Assembly: GCA_030432015.1 (NCBI GenBank)
Contig: JAUIHJ010000071.1
Coordinates: 1 to 16,599 of the forward strand
From: a bacterium
GTDB taxonomy: Bacteria; Planctomycetota; Planctomycetia; Pirellulales; Pirellulaceae
Reading direction: 5' to 3'
DNA length: 16,599 nt
Shown here: positions 1-7,203 of the stretch, in pieces
How positions within the stretch are numbered: the stretch's first letter is position 1
How the letters are laid out: the number at the start of each line of letters is the position of its first letter
Program-made: the position numbers and the translations under genes
The notes under the pieces: generated by a model
What the model was told of the DNA's origin: nothing
Database searches by the model: none
Seen by the model: the letters and a program-made list of their open reading frames with translations, nothing else

Positions 1-173
1 ATCTTGCCCGCCAGGAGGCCCGCTTTGCCATGCTGGAACGGACCGACCCGGAACGTGCAAGGCACCTGTACGACCTGGCGCAAAAGGACATTGATAACCG
101 CTGGCATTACTACGAACAGATGGCGGGCGTTGAACGAGAAGCCGCCGGTGATTTCCAGGAGGGGGAAGCATGA
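1..173 (+). CDS. nifJ: Pyruvate:ferredoxin (flavodoxin) oxidoreductase, C-terminal end (partial)
   Basis: The reading frame is open from the window edge to a TGA at 171-173, giving about 56 residues. It contains a segment reading RFAMLERTDPERARHLYDLA followed by a W-x-Y-Y-E-Q motif. This matches my memory of the extreme C-terminus of the single-chain pyruvate:ferredoxin oxidoreductase family, where a 'ML.R.DPE.A..L...AQ.D...RW..YEQ' tail ends the protein. That enzyme oxidises pyruvate to acetyl-CoA and CO2 in the cytoplasm and reduces ferredoxin or flavodoxin. No cofactor motif lies in this fragment, so the call rests on the tail and on the next gene, a dihydroorotate dehydrogenase-like protein often found beside nifJ. 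The stop overlaps the next start (ATGA at 170-173), which implies translational coupling. Confidence 0.72.
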   Translation, partial: LARQEARFAMLERTDPERARHLYDLAQKDIDNRWHYYEQMAGVEREAAGDFQEGEA

Positions 174-1186
174 GCGTTGACTTGAGCACATACTATCTTG
201 GCATGAAACTGAAGAACCCGCTGGCGGTGGCGGCCTGTGCCCCGTTGACGGGAAGCGTCGAGATGCTTCGCCGATTGGAAGATGCCGGCGCGGCGATGGC
301 CGTCTTGCCTTCGCTATTCGAAGAGCAGATTGAACATGAGGAGACTGAATTCAACCGCTTGTTCGAATATCAGGCCGAGTCCTTCGCCGAATCGTTAACA
401 CATTTCCCCGTGCTGCAGGAGTACAACACGGGACCGCGGGACTACATCCGCCATATCGAAGCGGCCAAGCAGGCCGTCTCGATGCCGATCATCGGCAGCT
501 TGAATGGCGCCTCGCCCGGTGGTTGGATTCGTTATGCGAAGATGATCGAGGAGGCGGGCGCCGATGCGTTGGAATTGAACATCTACTTTGTCCCCACCGC
601 GGCAGAGACAACGGCGGCCGATGTCGAGCAACGTTATATCGAACTCGTGGCCAGCGTGAGGCAGTCAGTGGCACTCCCCTTGGCAGTTAAGATTGGACCA
701 AACTTCACCAGTCTCCCCAACGTCGCGCAGCATCTGGTGGCCGCCGGAGCCGACGCACTGGTCTTGTTCAACCGGTACGTTGAAGCCGATATCGATCTCG
801 AGACGCTGCAAATGAAGCCGGATCTGGTGTTGAGCAATCGTCACGAAGCGAGGGGCCCGATCCGCTGGATTGCGATCCTCCGCGATCAGTTGCAAGTATC
901 GCTCGCTGCGACCAGCGGGGTTCACCGCATGCAGGGAGCGATCAAGCTGCTCTTGGCGGGTGCAGATGTAACCATGATGGCCAGTATTCTGTTGATGGAA
1001 GGCCCGGATCGAATCCGCACGATGCTCGCCGAGATGACCACATGGTTGGAAGAGAATGAGTATGATTCCGTAGAACAACTCAAGGGTAGCATGAGTCGCG
1101 GCAACTGCCCGGATGCCGGTGCGTTGGAGCGAGCCAACTATATGAAGGCGTTGACGAGCTACACGGTGGAAACGCCGGGCCCGTGA
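170..1186 (+). CDS. Dihydroorotate dehydrogenase-like FMN protein (TIM barrel)
   Basis: A 338-residue TIM-barrel protein of the dihydroorotate dehydrogenase superfamily. The N-terminus has the typical 'GMKLKNPLAVAACAPLTG' start, followed by PIIGSLNGASPGGW at 106-119, ELNIYF at 135-140, a conserved lysine (K174, in LAVKIGP) and a C-terminal FMN-phosphate type SGV at 249-251. True dihydroorotate dehydrogenases carry N-x-S-C-P-N (class 1) or N-x-S-S-P-N (class 2), where Cys or Ser is the catalytic base. Here the equivalent stretch is NIYFVP, so that base is absent and pyrimidine synthesis is unlikely. The start ATG at 170 overlaps the stop of the upstream pyruvate:ferredoxin oxidoreductase, suggesting a joint redox role with it. 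The actual substrate and electron partner are unknown. There is no internal disruption, and the next gene starts 13 bp downstream. Confidence 0.88.
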   Translation: MSVDLSTYYLGMKLKNPLAVAACAPLTGSVEMLRRLEDAGAAMAVLPSLFEEQIEHEETEFNRLFEYQAESFAESLTHFPVLQEYNTGPRDYIRHIEAAKQAVSMPIIGSLNGASPGGWIRYAKMIEEAGADALELNIYFVPTAAETTAADVEQRYIELVASVRQSVALPLAVKIGPNFTSLPNVAQHLVAAGADALVLFNRYVEADIDLETLQMKPDLVLSNRHEARGPIRWIAILRDQLQVSLAATSGVHRMQGAIKLLLAGADVTMMASILLMEGPDRIRTMLAEMTTWLEENEYDSVEQLKGSMSRGNCPDAGALERANYMKALTSYTVETPGP

Positions 1187-1199
1187 ATCGCGTGAGAGC

Positions 1200-2663
1200 A
1201 TGGCCGAGCAAGACAATAACCCGAACTCCTGGCCGCCGCATTTTCAGCCGTTTGTCAACCAGTGGGCCGCTTGCGTTCACCAGGCGAACGAAGCGACCAC
1301 GGAAATGCTGGGCGGGTTCGATGGGGCTTCCGATCCGCACGCCTGGCGGCGGCAGTGGTTCGATGCGCTAAGTTCCAACGCCGATGCCTACTTGCGCAGC
1401 GCACCGTTCTTGCAGGTGATGAAAGCTCACATTGAGGCGATGATCCTGGCAAAGAAAGCCGGCTTCTCGCCACCGGATACTCCCGGCTCGGGCGATGCCG
1501 CGGCAGAGGATCGGTTGGGTGGCCTGGAAGCCCGCTTGGAGCACCTCGAAGCGGCGGTCAACGTGCGTCTGGAGCAGTTGGAACAACGGGTCGGTGCCAT
1601 GGACCAGCAGCCCGCTCCGTCCGGCCCTGCCGATGGCTGGGATCGGTTTCTGGAGGCCTTGCGTATCCCTCGCACCGACACCGGACCGCTCCAAGGGGTG
1701 ACGCCCCACGAAGTCGTTTATCACGAAGGGCCGCTACGACTGTTACGATACCGGCCCCTGAATATTCGCTATGCGGAGCCGATTCTGATCTGCTTCGCAT
1801 TGGTTAACCGGCCCTACGTCTTGGACCTGCAAGCAGACCGTAGCGTCATACAGCGATTGCTTGAGCAAGGGTTCGTCGTCTACTTGATCGATTGGGGCGT
1901 TCCGACCAGCGCGGATCAAGGCCTGCGGTTGCACGACTATGTGGGCCGCTACCTGTGCAACGTCACGGAGGTTGTCTGCGGCGAGGCTGCGACTCCGCAG
2001 TTAAATCTGCTGGGCTATTGTATGGGCGGGACCATGTCGACCATCTACACGGCGTTGCAACCACGCCGCGTTCGCAATCTGATTTTGATGGCGACCCCCA
2101 TCGATTTTGGCGGCGAGGAAGGGTTGTTGAATGTATGGGCGCGGAAAGACCACTTTGACGTGGATCAACTGATTGACACTTACGGCAACTGCCCAGGCGA
2201 GTTCTTACAGTATTGCTTTCAACTCATGAAACCGGTGCAAAACTTTACCGAGAAGTATTTGACGCTGTGCGAGAAGCTGGGAGATGACGCGTTTCTCGAT
2301 AACTTCTTTGCCATGGAGCGGTGGGCCAGCGACAGCATCCCGGTGGCGGGCGAAACGTTCCGTGAGTATGTGAAAGCCCTGTATCAGCAGAATCAGCTTG
2401 TCAAAGGAGAATTGTCCCTCGACGGTGCCCGGGTGCGTTTGCGGGAGATCACCTGTCCTGTGCTCCTGTTGGTCGCCGACCAGGACCATCTCGTCCCGCC
2501 GAGTTCCAGTACAGCGCTGCGGCGACACGTTGGTTCAGCCGAAGTAAAGTCGCTGTCGATTGCCGCGGGACATATTGGCTTGGCGGTGAGCTCGAAGGCC
2601 CACCGACAACTCTGGCCGCAAGCGACTAACTGGATCGCGGACCATTCGACCGCGAAAGTGTGA
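1200..2663 (+). CDS. phaC: PHA synthase, class III PhaC type with a PhaE-like N-terminal extension
   Basis: This protein of 487 residues polymerises (R)-3-hydroxyacyl-CoA into polyhydroxyalkanoate at the granule surface. The alpha/beta-hydrolase core (about 165-487) has the lipase-like box GYCMGG at 272-277 with nucleophile C274, DHLVPP with the probable catalytic D429, and AGHIG with H458. These are the Cys-Asp-His triad of PHA synthases, in the class III arrangement. Class III PhaC is usually about 350-360 residues and needs a separate PhaE. Here residues 1-160 add a Trp-rich helical part (DPHAWRRQWFDAL near 45-57) and a predicted coiled coil (about 104-135, LEARLEHLEAAV...LEQLEQRV) that resemble PhaE, so this may be a PhaE-PhaC fusion. 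The ATG at 1200 follows GAGAG, and the gene lies 13 bp after the previous stop. Thiolase, reductase and phasin genes are not present in this window. The PhaC assignment is firm; the PhaE origin of the extension is inference. Confidence 0.93.
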   Translation: MAEQDNNPNSWPPHFQPFVNQWAACVHQANEATTEMLGGFDGASDPHAWRRQWFDALSSNADAYLRSAPFLQVMKAHIEAMILAKKAGFSPPDTPGSGDAAAEDRLGGLEARLEHLEAAVNVRLEQLEQRVGAMDQQPAPSGPADGWDRFLEALRIPRTDTGPLQGVTPHEVVYHEGPLRLLRYRPLNIRYAEPILICFALVNRPYVLDLQADRSVIQRLLEQGFVVYLIDWGVPTSADQGLRLHDYVGRYLCNVTEVVCGEAATPQLNLLGYCMGGTMSTIYTALQPRRVRNLILMATPIDFGGEEGLLNVWARKDHFDVDQLIDTYGNCPGEFLQYCFQLMKPVQNFTEKYLTLCEKLGDDAFLDNFFAMERWASDSIPVAGETFREYVKALYQQNQLVKGELSLDGARVRLREITCPVLLLVADQDHLVPPSSSTALRRHVGSAEVKSLSIAAGHIGLAVSSKAHRQLWPQATNWIADHSTAKV

Positions 2664-2675
2664 GATGATGGATCG

Positions 2676-2696
2676 CCGCAGACGCGTAGGCTGCGG
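2676..2696 (+). other. Intercistronic hairpin between phaC and pccB
   Basis: CCGCAG (2676-2681) pairs perfectly with CTGCGG (2691-2696) across a 9-nt loop, 12 bp after the PHA synthase stop. No T-tract follows, so it does not look like an intrinsic terminator. It could be an mRNA processing or stability element separating phaC from the carboxylase genes. This is structural observation only. Confidence 0.35.
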
Positions 2697-2756
2697 ATAC
2701 GAGGTGTTGTGTTTCGGAGTCCCGATCACTTCGACATCGAGAGAGCGAGCGAGAGC

Positions 2757-4289
2757 ATGCAAGACATTGTCCGGCAATTGAAAGAGAAACGTGCTGCCGC
2801 AGAAATGGGAGGCGGTCAGCGTCGGATCGAAGCCCAGCACAAAAAAGGCAAATTGACGGCGCGCGAACGGATCGAGCTGCTCCTGGATCCTGGATCGTTT
2901 GAAGAATGGGACATGTTTGTCGAGCATCGTTGTACGGATTTCGGGATGGATCAGCAGAGTGTCCCCGGCGACGGCGTTGTTACCGGCTATGGGACGGTCA
3001 ACGGGCGCGTGGTCTTTATCTTCAGCCAGGACTTTACGGTTTTTGGCGGTTCGCTGTCGGAAGCCCATGCGGAGAAAATCTGCAAAGTGATGGATCATGC
3101 CATCAAGGTTGGCGCCCCGGTCATTGGGATTAACGACTCAGGCGGCGCGCGCATCCAGGAGGGCGTCGCGTCCCTGGGCGGTTACGCCGACGTCTTTCAA
3201 CGCAACGTGCTGGCGTCGGGTGTGGTGCCTCAGATTTCGTTGATCATGGGGCCGTGTGCAGGCGGTGCGGTTTATTCGCCTGCCATGACCGACTTTATCT
3301 TCATGGTCAAGGACAGTTCGTATATGTTCGTCACGGGACCTGAAGTGGTGAAGACGGTGACGCACGAAGAGGTGACCCAGGAGGAACTGGGAGGCGCCGT
3401 GACTCACTCGACGATTTCGGGAGTCGCGGACCGGGCCTTTGAGAACGACGTGGAAGCGTTGGCGATGCTGCGGCGCTTGATCAATTACTTGCCGGCCAAT
3501 AATCGTGTCGCACCTCCGCACCGCCCGACTCCCGACAAGGCAGACCGCATCGAACCGTCGCTTGACACGCTCGTTCCTGACTCGGCGACCAAGCCGTACG
3601 ACATGAAAGAGCTGATTCTGAAGATCGTCGACGACACGGATTTTTTTGAGTTGCAGCCGGAGCATGCAAAGAATATCGTCGTCGGTTTTGCCCGGATGCA
3701 GGGATTTCCCGTCGGTATTGTTGCCAACCAGCCCCTGGTCCTGGCGGGATGCCTCGATATCAAGTCATCGATCAAAGCCGCGCGGTTCGTTCGTTTTTGC
3801 GATGCCTTTAGCATCCCGATTTTGACACTCGTGGATGTCCCCGGATTCTTACCCGGGACCGCGCAGGAATACGGTGGCATTATCAAGCATGGTGCCAAGC
3901 TGCTGTACGCCTATGCGGAGGCGACCGTTCCAAAGATTACGATGATCACTCGGAAGGCCTACGGTGGTGCGTACGACGTGATGGCGTCGAAGCACCTCCG
4001 TGGCGATGTCAATATTGCCTGGCCAAGCGCCGAGATCGCGGTCATGGGGCCCAAGGGCGCCGTGGAGATTATCTTCCGCAAGGAACTCGACGATCCCGCG
4101 CGGATTGAAGCATTGACCGAAGAGTATCGCCTCAAGTTTGCCAACCCATTTATTGCCGGGAAACGCGGCTTCATCGACGACGTCATCATGCCCCGGGAGT
4201 CGCGGAAACGCATCTGCCGCTCGTTGGCCATGTTGAGAGAAAAGAAGTTAGAAAACCCGTGGCGCAAGCACGGAAATATCCCGCTGTAG
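2757..4289 (+). CDS. pccB: Propionyl-CoA carboxylase beta subunit (carboxyltransferase)
   Basis: This 510-residue carboxyltransferase moves CO2 from carboxybiotin on PccA to propionyl-CoA, giving methylmalonyl-CoA in the cytoplasm. It has two crotonase-like halves. The N-terminal half holds LGGGQ-type GGGQRRIEAQH (18-28), KGKLTARERIELLLD (30-44), FVEHRCTDFGM (54-64), the CoA/oxyanion segment NDSGGARIQEG (126-136) and GGAVYSPA (169-176). The C-terminal half holds NQPLVLAG (324-331), LVDVPGFLPG (358-367), RKAYGGAYDVM (399-409) and AEIAVMGPKGAVEI (425-438). Length and ending (KHGNIPL) fit PccB. I chose ATG 2757 because the protein then begins MQDIVRQL, as PccB proteins do. The in-frame GTG at 2709 would add 16 residues and has GAGGTG just upstream, so it cannot be excluded. 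pccA follows 78 bp downstream on the same strand. Acetyl-CoA or another acyl-CoA as substrate is possible, but propionyl-CoA is favoured. Confidence 0.94.
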   Translation: MQDIVRQLKEKRAAAEMGGGQRRIEAQHKKGKLTARERIELLLDPGSFEEWDMFVEHRCTDFGMDQQSVPGDGVVTGYGTVNGRVVFIFSQDFTVFGGSLSEAHAEKICKVMDHAIKVGAPVIGINDSGGARIQEGVASLGGYADVFQRNVLASGVVPQISLIMGPCAGGAVYSPAMTDFIFMVKDSSYMFVTGPEVVKTVTHEEVTQEELGGAVTHSTISGVADRAFENDVEALAMLRRLINYLPANNRVAPPHRPTPDKADRIEPSLDTLVPDSATKPYDMKELILKIVDDTDFFELQPEHAKNIVVGFARMQGFPVGIVANQPLVLAGCLDIKSSIKAARFVRFCDAFSIPILTLVDVPGFLPGTAQEYGGIIKHGAKLLYAYAEATVPKITMITRKAYGGAYDVMASKHLRGDVNIAWPSAEIAVMGPKGAVEIIFRKELDDPARIEALTEEYRLKFANPFIAGKRGFIDDVIMPRESRKRICRSLAMLREKKLENPWRKHGNIPL

Positions 4290-4367
4290 TTTGCCTGGTT
4301 GGCAACGTCACCCAGCAGCGGATCGAAGTCACCAACGGGACCTCTCGCGAGCTCACCACCGACTACC

Positions 4368-6353
4368 ATGTTCAACAAAATTCTCATCGCGAATCGTGGC
4401 GAAATTGCTTGCCGTGTCATCAAGACCGCGCGAAGAATGGGGCTCCAGACAGTCGCCGTCTATTCGGAGGCGGATCGTGACGCGCTACACGTCGCGATGG
4501 CGGACGAGGCCGTATTGATTGGACCGCCCCCATCCGCCCAGAGCTACCTCGATATCGACAAAATCCTCCAGGTCTGCCAAGCGACGGGTGCCGAAGCGGT
4601 GCATCCGGGCTACGGATTCCTCTCAGAAAATGCGACGTTTGCCGAACGACTGGCGGAAGCCGGGATCGCGTTTATCGGCCCGAATGTGCAGGCCATCAGG
4701 TGCATGGGGGACAAGATCACGTCGAAGAAGTTGGCCCGAGAAGCCGGTGTCAACACGATTCCGGGCCATCCCGACATCATCGAAGACGCGGACACGGCCG
4801 TCGCGATCGCCCAGGAAATCGGCTATCCGGTGATGCTCAAGGCGAGTGCCGGTGGCGGCGGCAAGGGGATGCGTGTCGCCCACAATGACGACGAATGTCG
4901 CGATGGATTTCTTCGCGCCACCAACGAAGCGAAGGCGTCGTTCGGCGACGGCCGCGTGTTCTTGGAGAAGTTTATTGAAGAACCACGCCACATCGAGATT
5001 CAGGTTCTCGCCGACAAGCATGGTCAGGCGATTCATCTCGGTGAGCGTGAGTGTTCACTGCAACGCCGGCATCAGAAGGTGATCGAGGAGGCTCCGTCGC
5101 CGTTTCTCGACGATGCGACACGAACGGCGATGGGCGACCAGGCTGTCGCACTGGCCCGCGCTGTCGATTACGAGTCGGCAGGCACTGTCGAATTTATCGT
5201 CGATCGCCAACGCAACTTCTATTTCCTGGAGATGAACACGCGGCTCCAGGTTGAACATCCGGTGACCGAATTCGTTACGGGGCTGGATCTTGTGGAATTG
5301 ATGATCAAGATCGCTGCTGGGGAGAGCCTGCCGATCGCCCAAGGTGATGTCAAACGAGATGGGTGGGCCATCGAAGCCCGCGTCTACGCGGAAGATCCAT
5401 TTCGTGGCTTCCTGCCATCGGTCGGTCGACTGGTCCGGTATCTCCCGCCGCCGGAGTCCGCCGGGGTGCGTGTGGACACGGGCGTCTACGAGGGTGGCGA
5501 AGTCTCGATCCATTACGATCCCATGATCGCCAAACTGATCACGCATGGTGCGACACGCGGGCAGGCGATCACCCGCATGCGCGAGGCGTTGAACGAATCG
5601 TACATTCGCGGCGTCTCGCACAATATCAGCTTTCTCGCGGCACTCATCGAGCATCCGCGGTTTCGCGAGGGGCGAATCAGCACGAATATGATCGCCGAGG
5701 AATATCCCCACGGCTTTCATCCCGCGGACATGATCCACGACGACCCCGCGTTGTTGATCGTCGTTGCTGCTTCCATCCACCGGCAGTACATGGACCGCGC
5801 CGCCGGTATCAGCGGGCAACTACCCGGCTACGAACGGATCGTGAGCGATCGCTGGGTCATCGTCATGAACGGCGAGCGGCAGATGGTCGAGATGCAACTC
5901 GCCGACGGAGGCCAAGATATTACCTACGAAGAGAAGCGTTATCAGGTCCGCAGCGACTGGCAGTTTGGTCAGCCACTCTTTCGCGGCACGGTCAATGGAA
6001 CCGACGTTTGCATTCAGGTCGAACGTCGCAACATGTACTACCGCTTGTTTCATTGGGGAGCGCAAGTCGACATCATGGTGCTCACGGATCGGGCCGCCGA
6101 ATTGCTCGCCTGCATGCCGGACAAGGCTCCCGTCGATACCTCGCAATTCTTGCTCTCGCCGATGCCCGGGATGCTGACGCAATTGATCGTTGGCGAAGGT
6201 CATGAAGTCCGAGCGGGCCAGGATCTGGCCGTTGTCGAGGCCATGAAAATGGAAAACGTGCTACGCTCGGAACGTGACGGCACAGTTGAAAAGGTCATGG
6301 CCGCGGTTGGTGATACGTTGGCGGTCGACCAGCCAATCATGAAGTTTGCCTGA
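4368..6353 (+). CDS. pccA: Propionyl-CoA carboxylase alpha subunit (biotin carboxylase + biotin carrier)
   Basis: This 661-residue subunit uses ATP and bicarbonate to carboxylate its own biotin, which then serves PccB. Domains in order are biotin carboxylase N-domain (from FNKILIANRGEIA at residue 2), an ATP-grasp domain with KASAGGGGKGM (158-168), RRHQK (233-237) and EMNTRLQVEHPVTE (288-301), the biotin carboxylase C-domain to about 445, a linker/BT-type region that docks the beta subunit in propionyl-CoA carboxylases (about 465-590), and a biotinyl domain with EAMKMEN, biotin attached at K627. The fused carrier and BT-like region favour propionyl-CoA over acetyl-CoA carboxylase. ATG 4368 was chosen because the conserved fold begins there. 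An upstream in-frame TTG at 4299 would add only unconserved residues. No Shine-Dalgarno is evident before 4368. It lies between pccB and a crotonase-fold gene in one same-strand run. Confidence 0.95.
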   Translation: MFNKILIANRGEIACRVIKTARRMGLQTVAVYSEADRDALHVAMADEAVLIGPPPSAQSYLDIDKILQVCQATGAEAVHPGYGFLSENATFAERLAEAGIAFIGPNVQAIRCMGDKITSKKLAREAGVNTIPGHPDIIEDADTAVAIAQEIGYPVMLKASAGGGGKGMRVAHNDDECRDGFLRATNEAKASFGDGRVFLEKFIEEPRHIEIQVLADKHGQAIHLGERECSLQRRHQKVIEEAPSPFLDDATRTAMGDQAVALARAVDYESAGTVEFIVDRQRNFYFLEMNTRLQVEHPVTEFVTGLDLVELMIKIAAGESLPIAQGDVKRDGWAIEARVYAEDPFRGFLPSVGRLVRYLPPPESAGVRVDTGVYEGGEVSIHYDPMIAKLITHGATRGQAITRMREALNESYIRGVSHNISFLAALIEHPRFREGRISTNMIAEEYPHGFHPADMIHDDPALLIVVAASIHRQYMDRAAGISGQLPGYERIVSDRWVIVMNGERQMVEMQLADGGQDITYEEKRYQVRSDWQFGQPLFRGTVNGTDVCIQVERRNMYYRLFHWGAQVDIMVLTDRAAELLACMPDKAPVDTSQFLLSPMPGMLTQLIVGEGHEVRAGQDLAVVEAMKMENVLRSERDGTVEKVMAAVGDTLAVDQPIMKFA

Positions 6354-6427
6354 TCGAACCGTGCCTGGCTGCCAGTTATCCCCGCGCTGACACGATTCCC
6401 ATCCCCGGCGGCGATCACGGAGTAATC

Positions 6428-7186
6428 ATGCCTCTGATTAAATACACCGTTGACGAATCCAGGGTCGCGACGCTGACGCTTAATCGCGACGACAAACGCA
6501 ATGCGTTCAACGAGCCGATGGCCGAGGAACTGCTCCAAGCGCTTGACCAGGCTGAAAGGGACGAACTGCGAGTCGTGATCCTACGAGCCAACCCCGGCGT
6601 TAGCATCTGGTGTGCCGGCCACGATCTATCTGAACTGGATCTTGCAGACCTGCATGCGGAGAACCCGACATTGGAGGTCGCGCGCAAGATTCGGTCCGTG
6701 CCGTTTCCGGTGATCGCCGCGGTGGAAGGCCGTGTCTACGGTGGAGGGCTGATCCTCCTGCTGAGCGCTGACATCGTCGTCGCCACGGAAAATTCGGATG
6801 TCGCCATTACCTCCAACCGGTTGGGCATCCCGCTGTCGCTGGACTTGCACGCCTTTTGGCTGCGCGTCATGGGAATCCACAAGGCGAAGGAGCTATTGTT
6901 CTCCGCGGCGACACTCTCTGCAGACGACGCGTACCACGCCGGTCTCTACAACCACGTTGTGCAAGCGACACACCTGGATCGCGTTGTGCGGAAGATCGCG
7001 AGGGGAATTACCGCTTGTTCCGCCGGGGCGGTGGCCAATACCAAACAACAGCTCAATTTGCTGGCACACCACGCTGGCGTCGATGACCGAGACCGGGCGT
7101 CCATCACGCAACAATGTGCGGAAATCCTTCAGTCCGAAGATACACGGGAACGCATTGCGGCACTGCTCAAGTCACTTGGCACGTGA
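6428..7186 (+). CDS. scpB: Crotonase-family protein, methylmalonyl-CoA decarboxylase (ScpB/YgfG)-like
   Basis: This 252-residue protein has the enoyl-CoA hydratase/isomerase fold. It is closer to methylmalonyl-CoA decarboxylase ScpB than to ordinary hydratases: RVVILRA (48-54), AGHD (63-66) with H65, VEGRVYGGG (99-107) with an oxyanion-hole glycine near G106, and LGIP (132-135). These match the layout of E. coli ScpB, which converts methylmalonyl-CoA to propionyl-CoA and CO2. The usual hydratase glutamates are not evident. One oddity: where E. coli ScpB has Tyr140 after LGVP, this protein has L136, so activity as a decarboxylase is uncertain. GGAGT at 6419-6423 is a good ribosome binding site, 4 bp before ATG 6428. 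It lies 74 bp after pccA, so its substrate could be the carboxylase product. Another crotonase reaction remains possible. Confidence 0.72.
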   Translation: MPLIKYTVDESRVATLTLNRDDKRNAFNEPMAEELLQALDQAERDELRVVILRANPGVSIWCAGHDLSELDLADLHAENPTLEVARKIRSVPFPVIAAVEGRVYGGGLILLLSADIVVATENSDVAITSNRLGIPLSLDLHAFWLRVMGIHKAKELLFSAATLSADDAYHAGLYNHVVQATHLDRVVRKIARGITACSAGAVANTKQQLNLLAHHAGVDDRDRASITQQCAEILQSEDTRERIAALLKSLGT

Positions 7187-7203
7187 CGTGGCCTGTGCCG
7201 ATT

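Noticed and set aside
4299..4367. N-terminal extension of PccA from TTG 4299
   Set aside because: The 23 extra residues are Ser/Pro/Thr-rich and unconserved; the biotin carboxylase fold starts at FNKILIANRG directly after ATG 4368.
5363..6205. 280-codon plus-strand open frame inside pccA
   Set aside because: Out-of-frame, Arg/His-rich shadow of the biotin carboxylase gene.
7171..7199. Short inverted repeats (GTCAC/GTGAC, GGCAC/GTGCC) between the scpB-like and fbp stops as a bidirectional terminator
   Set aside because: Stems are only 5 bp and no T-tract is present on either strand.
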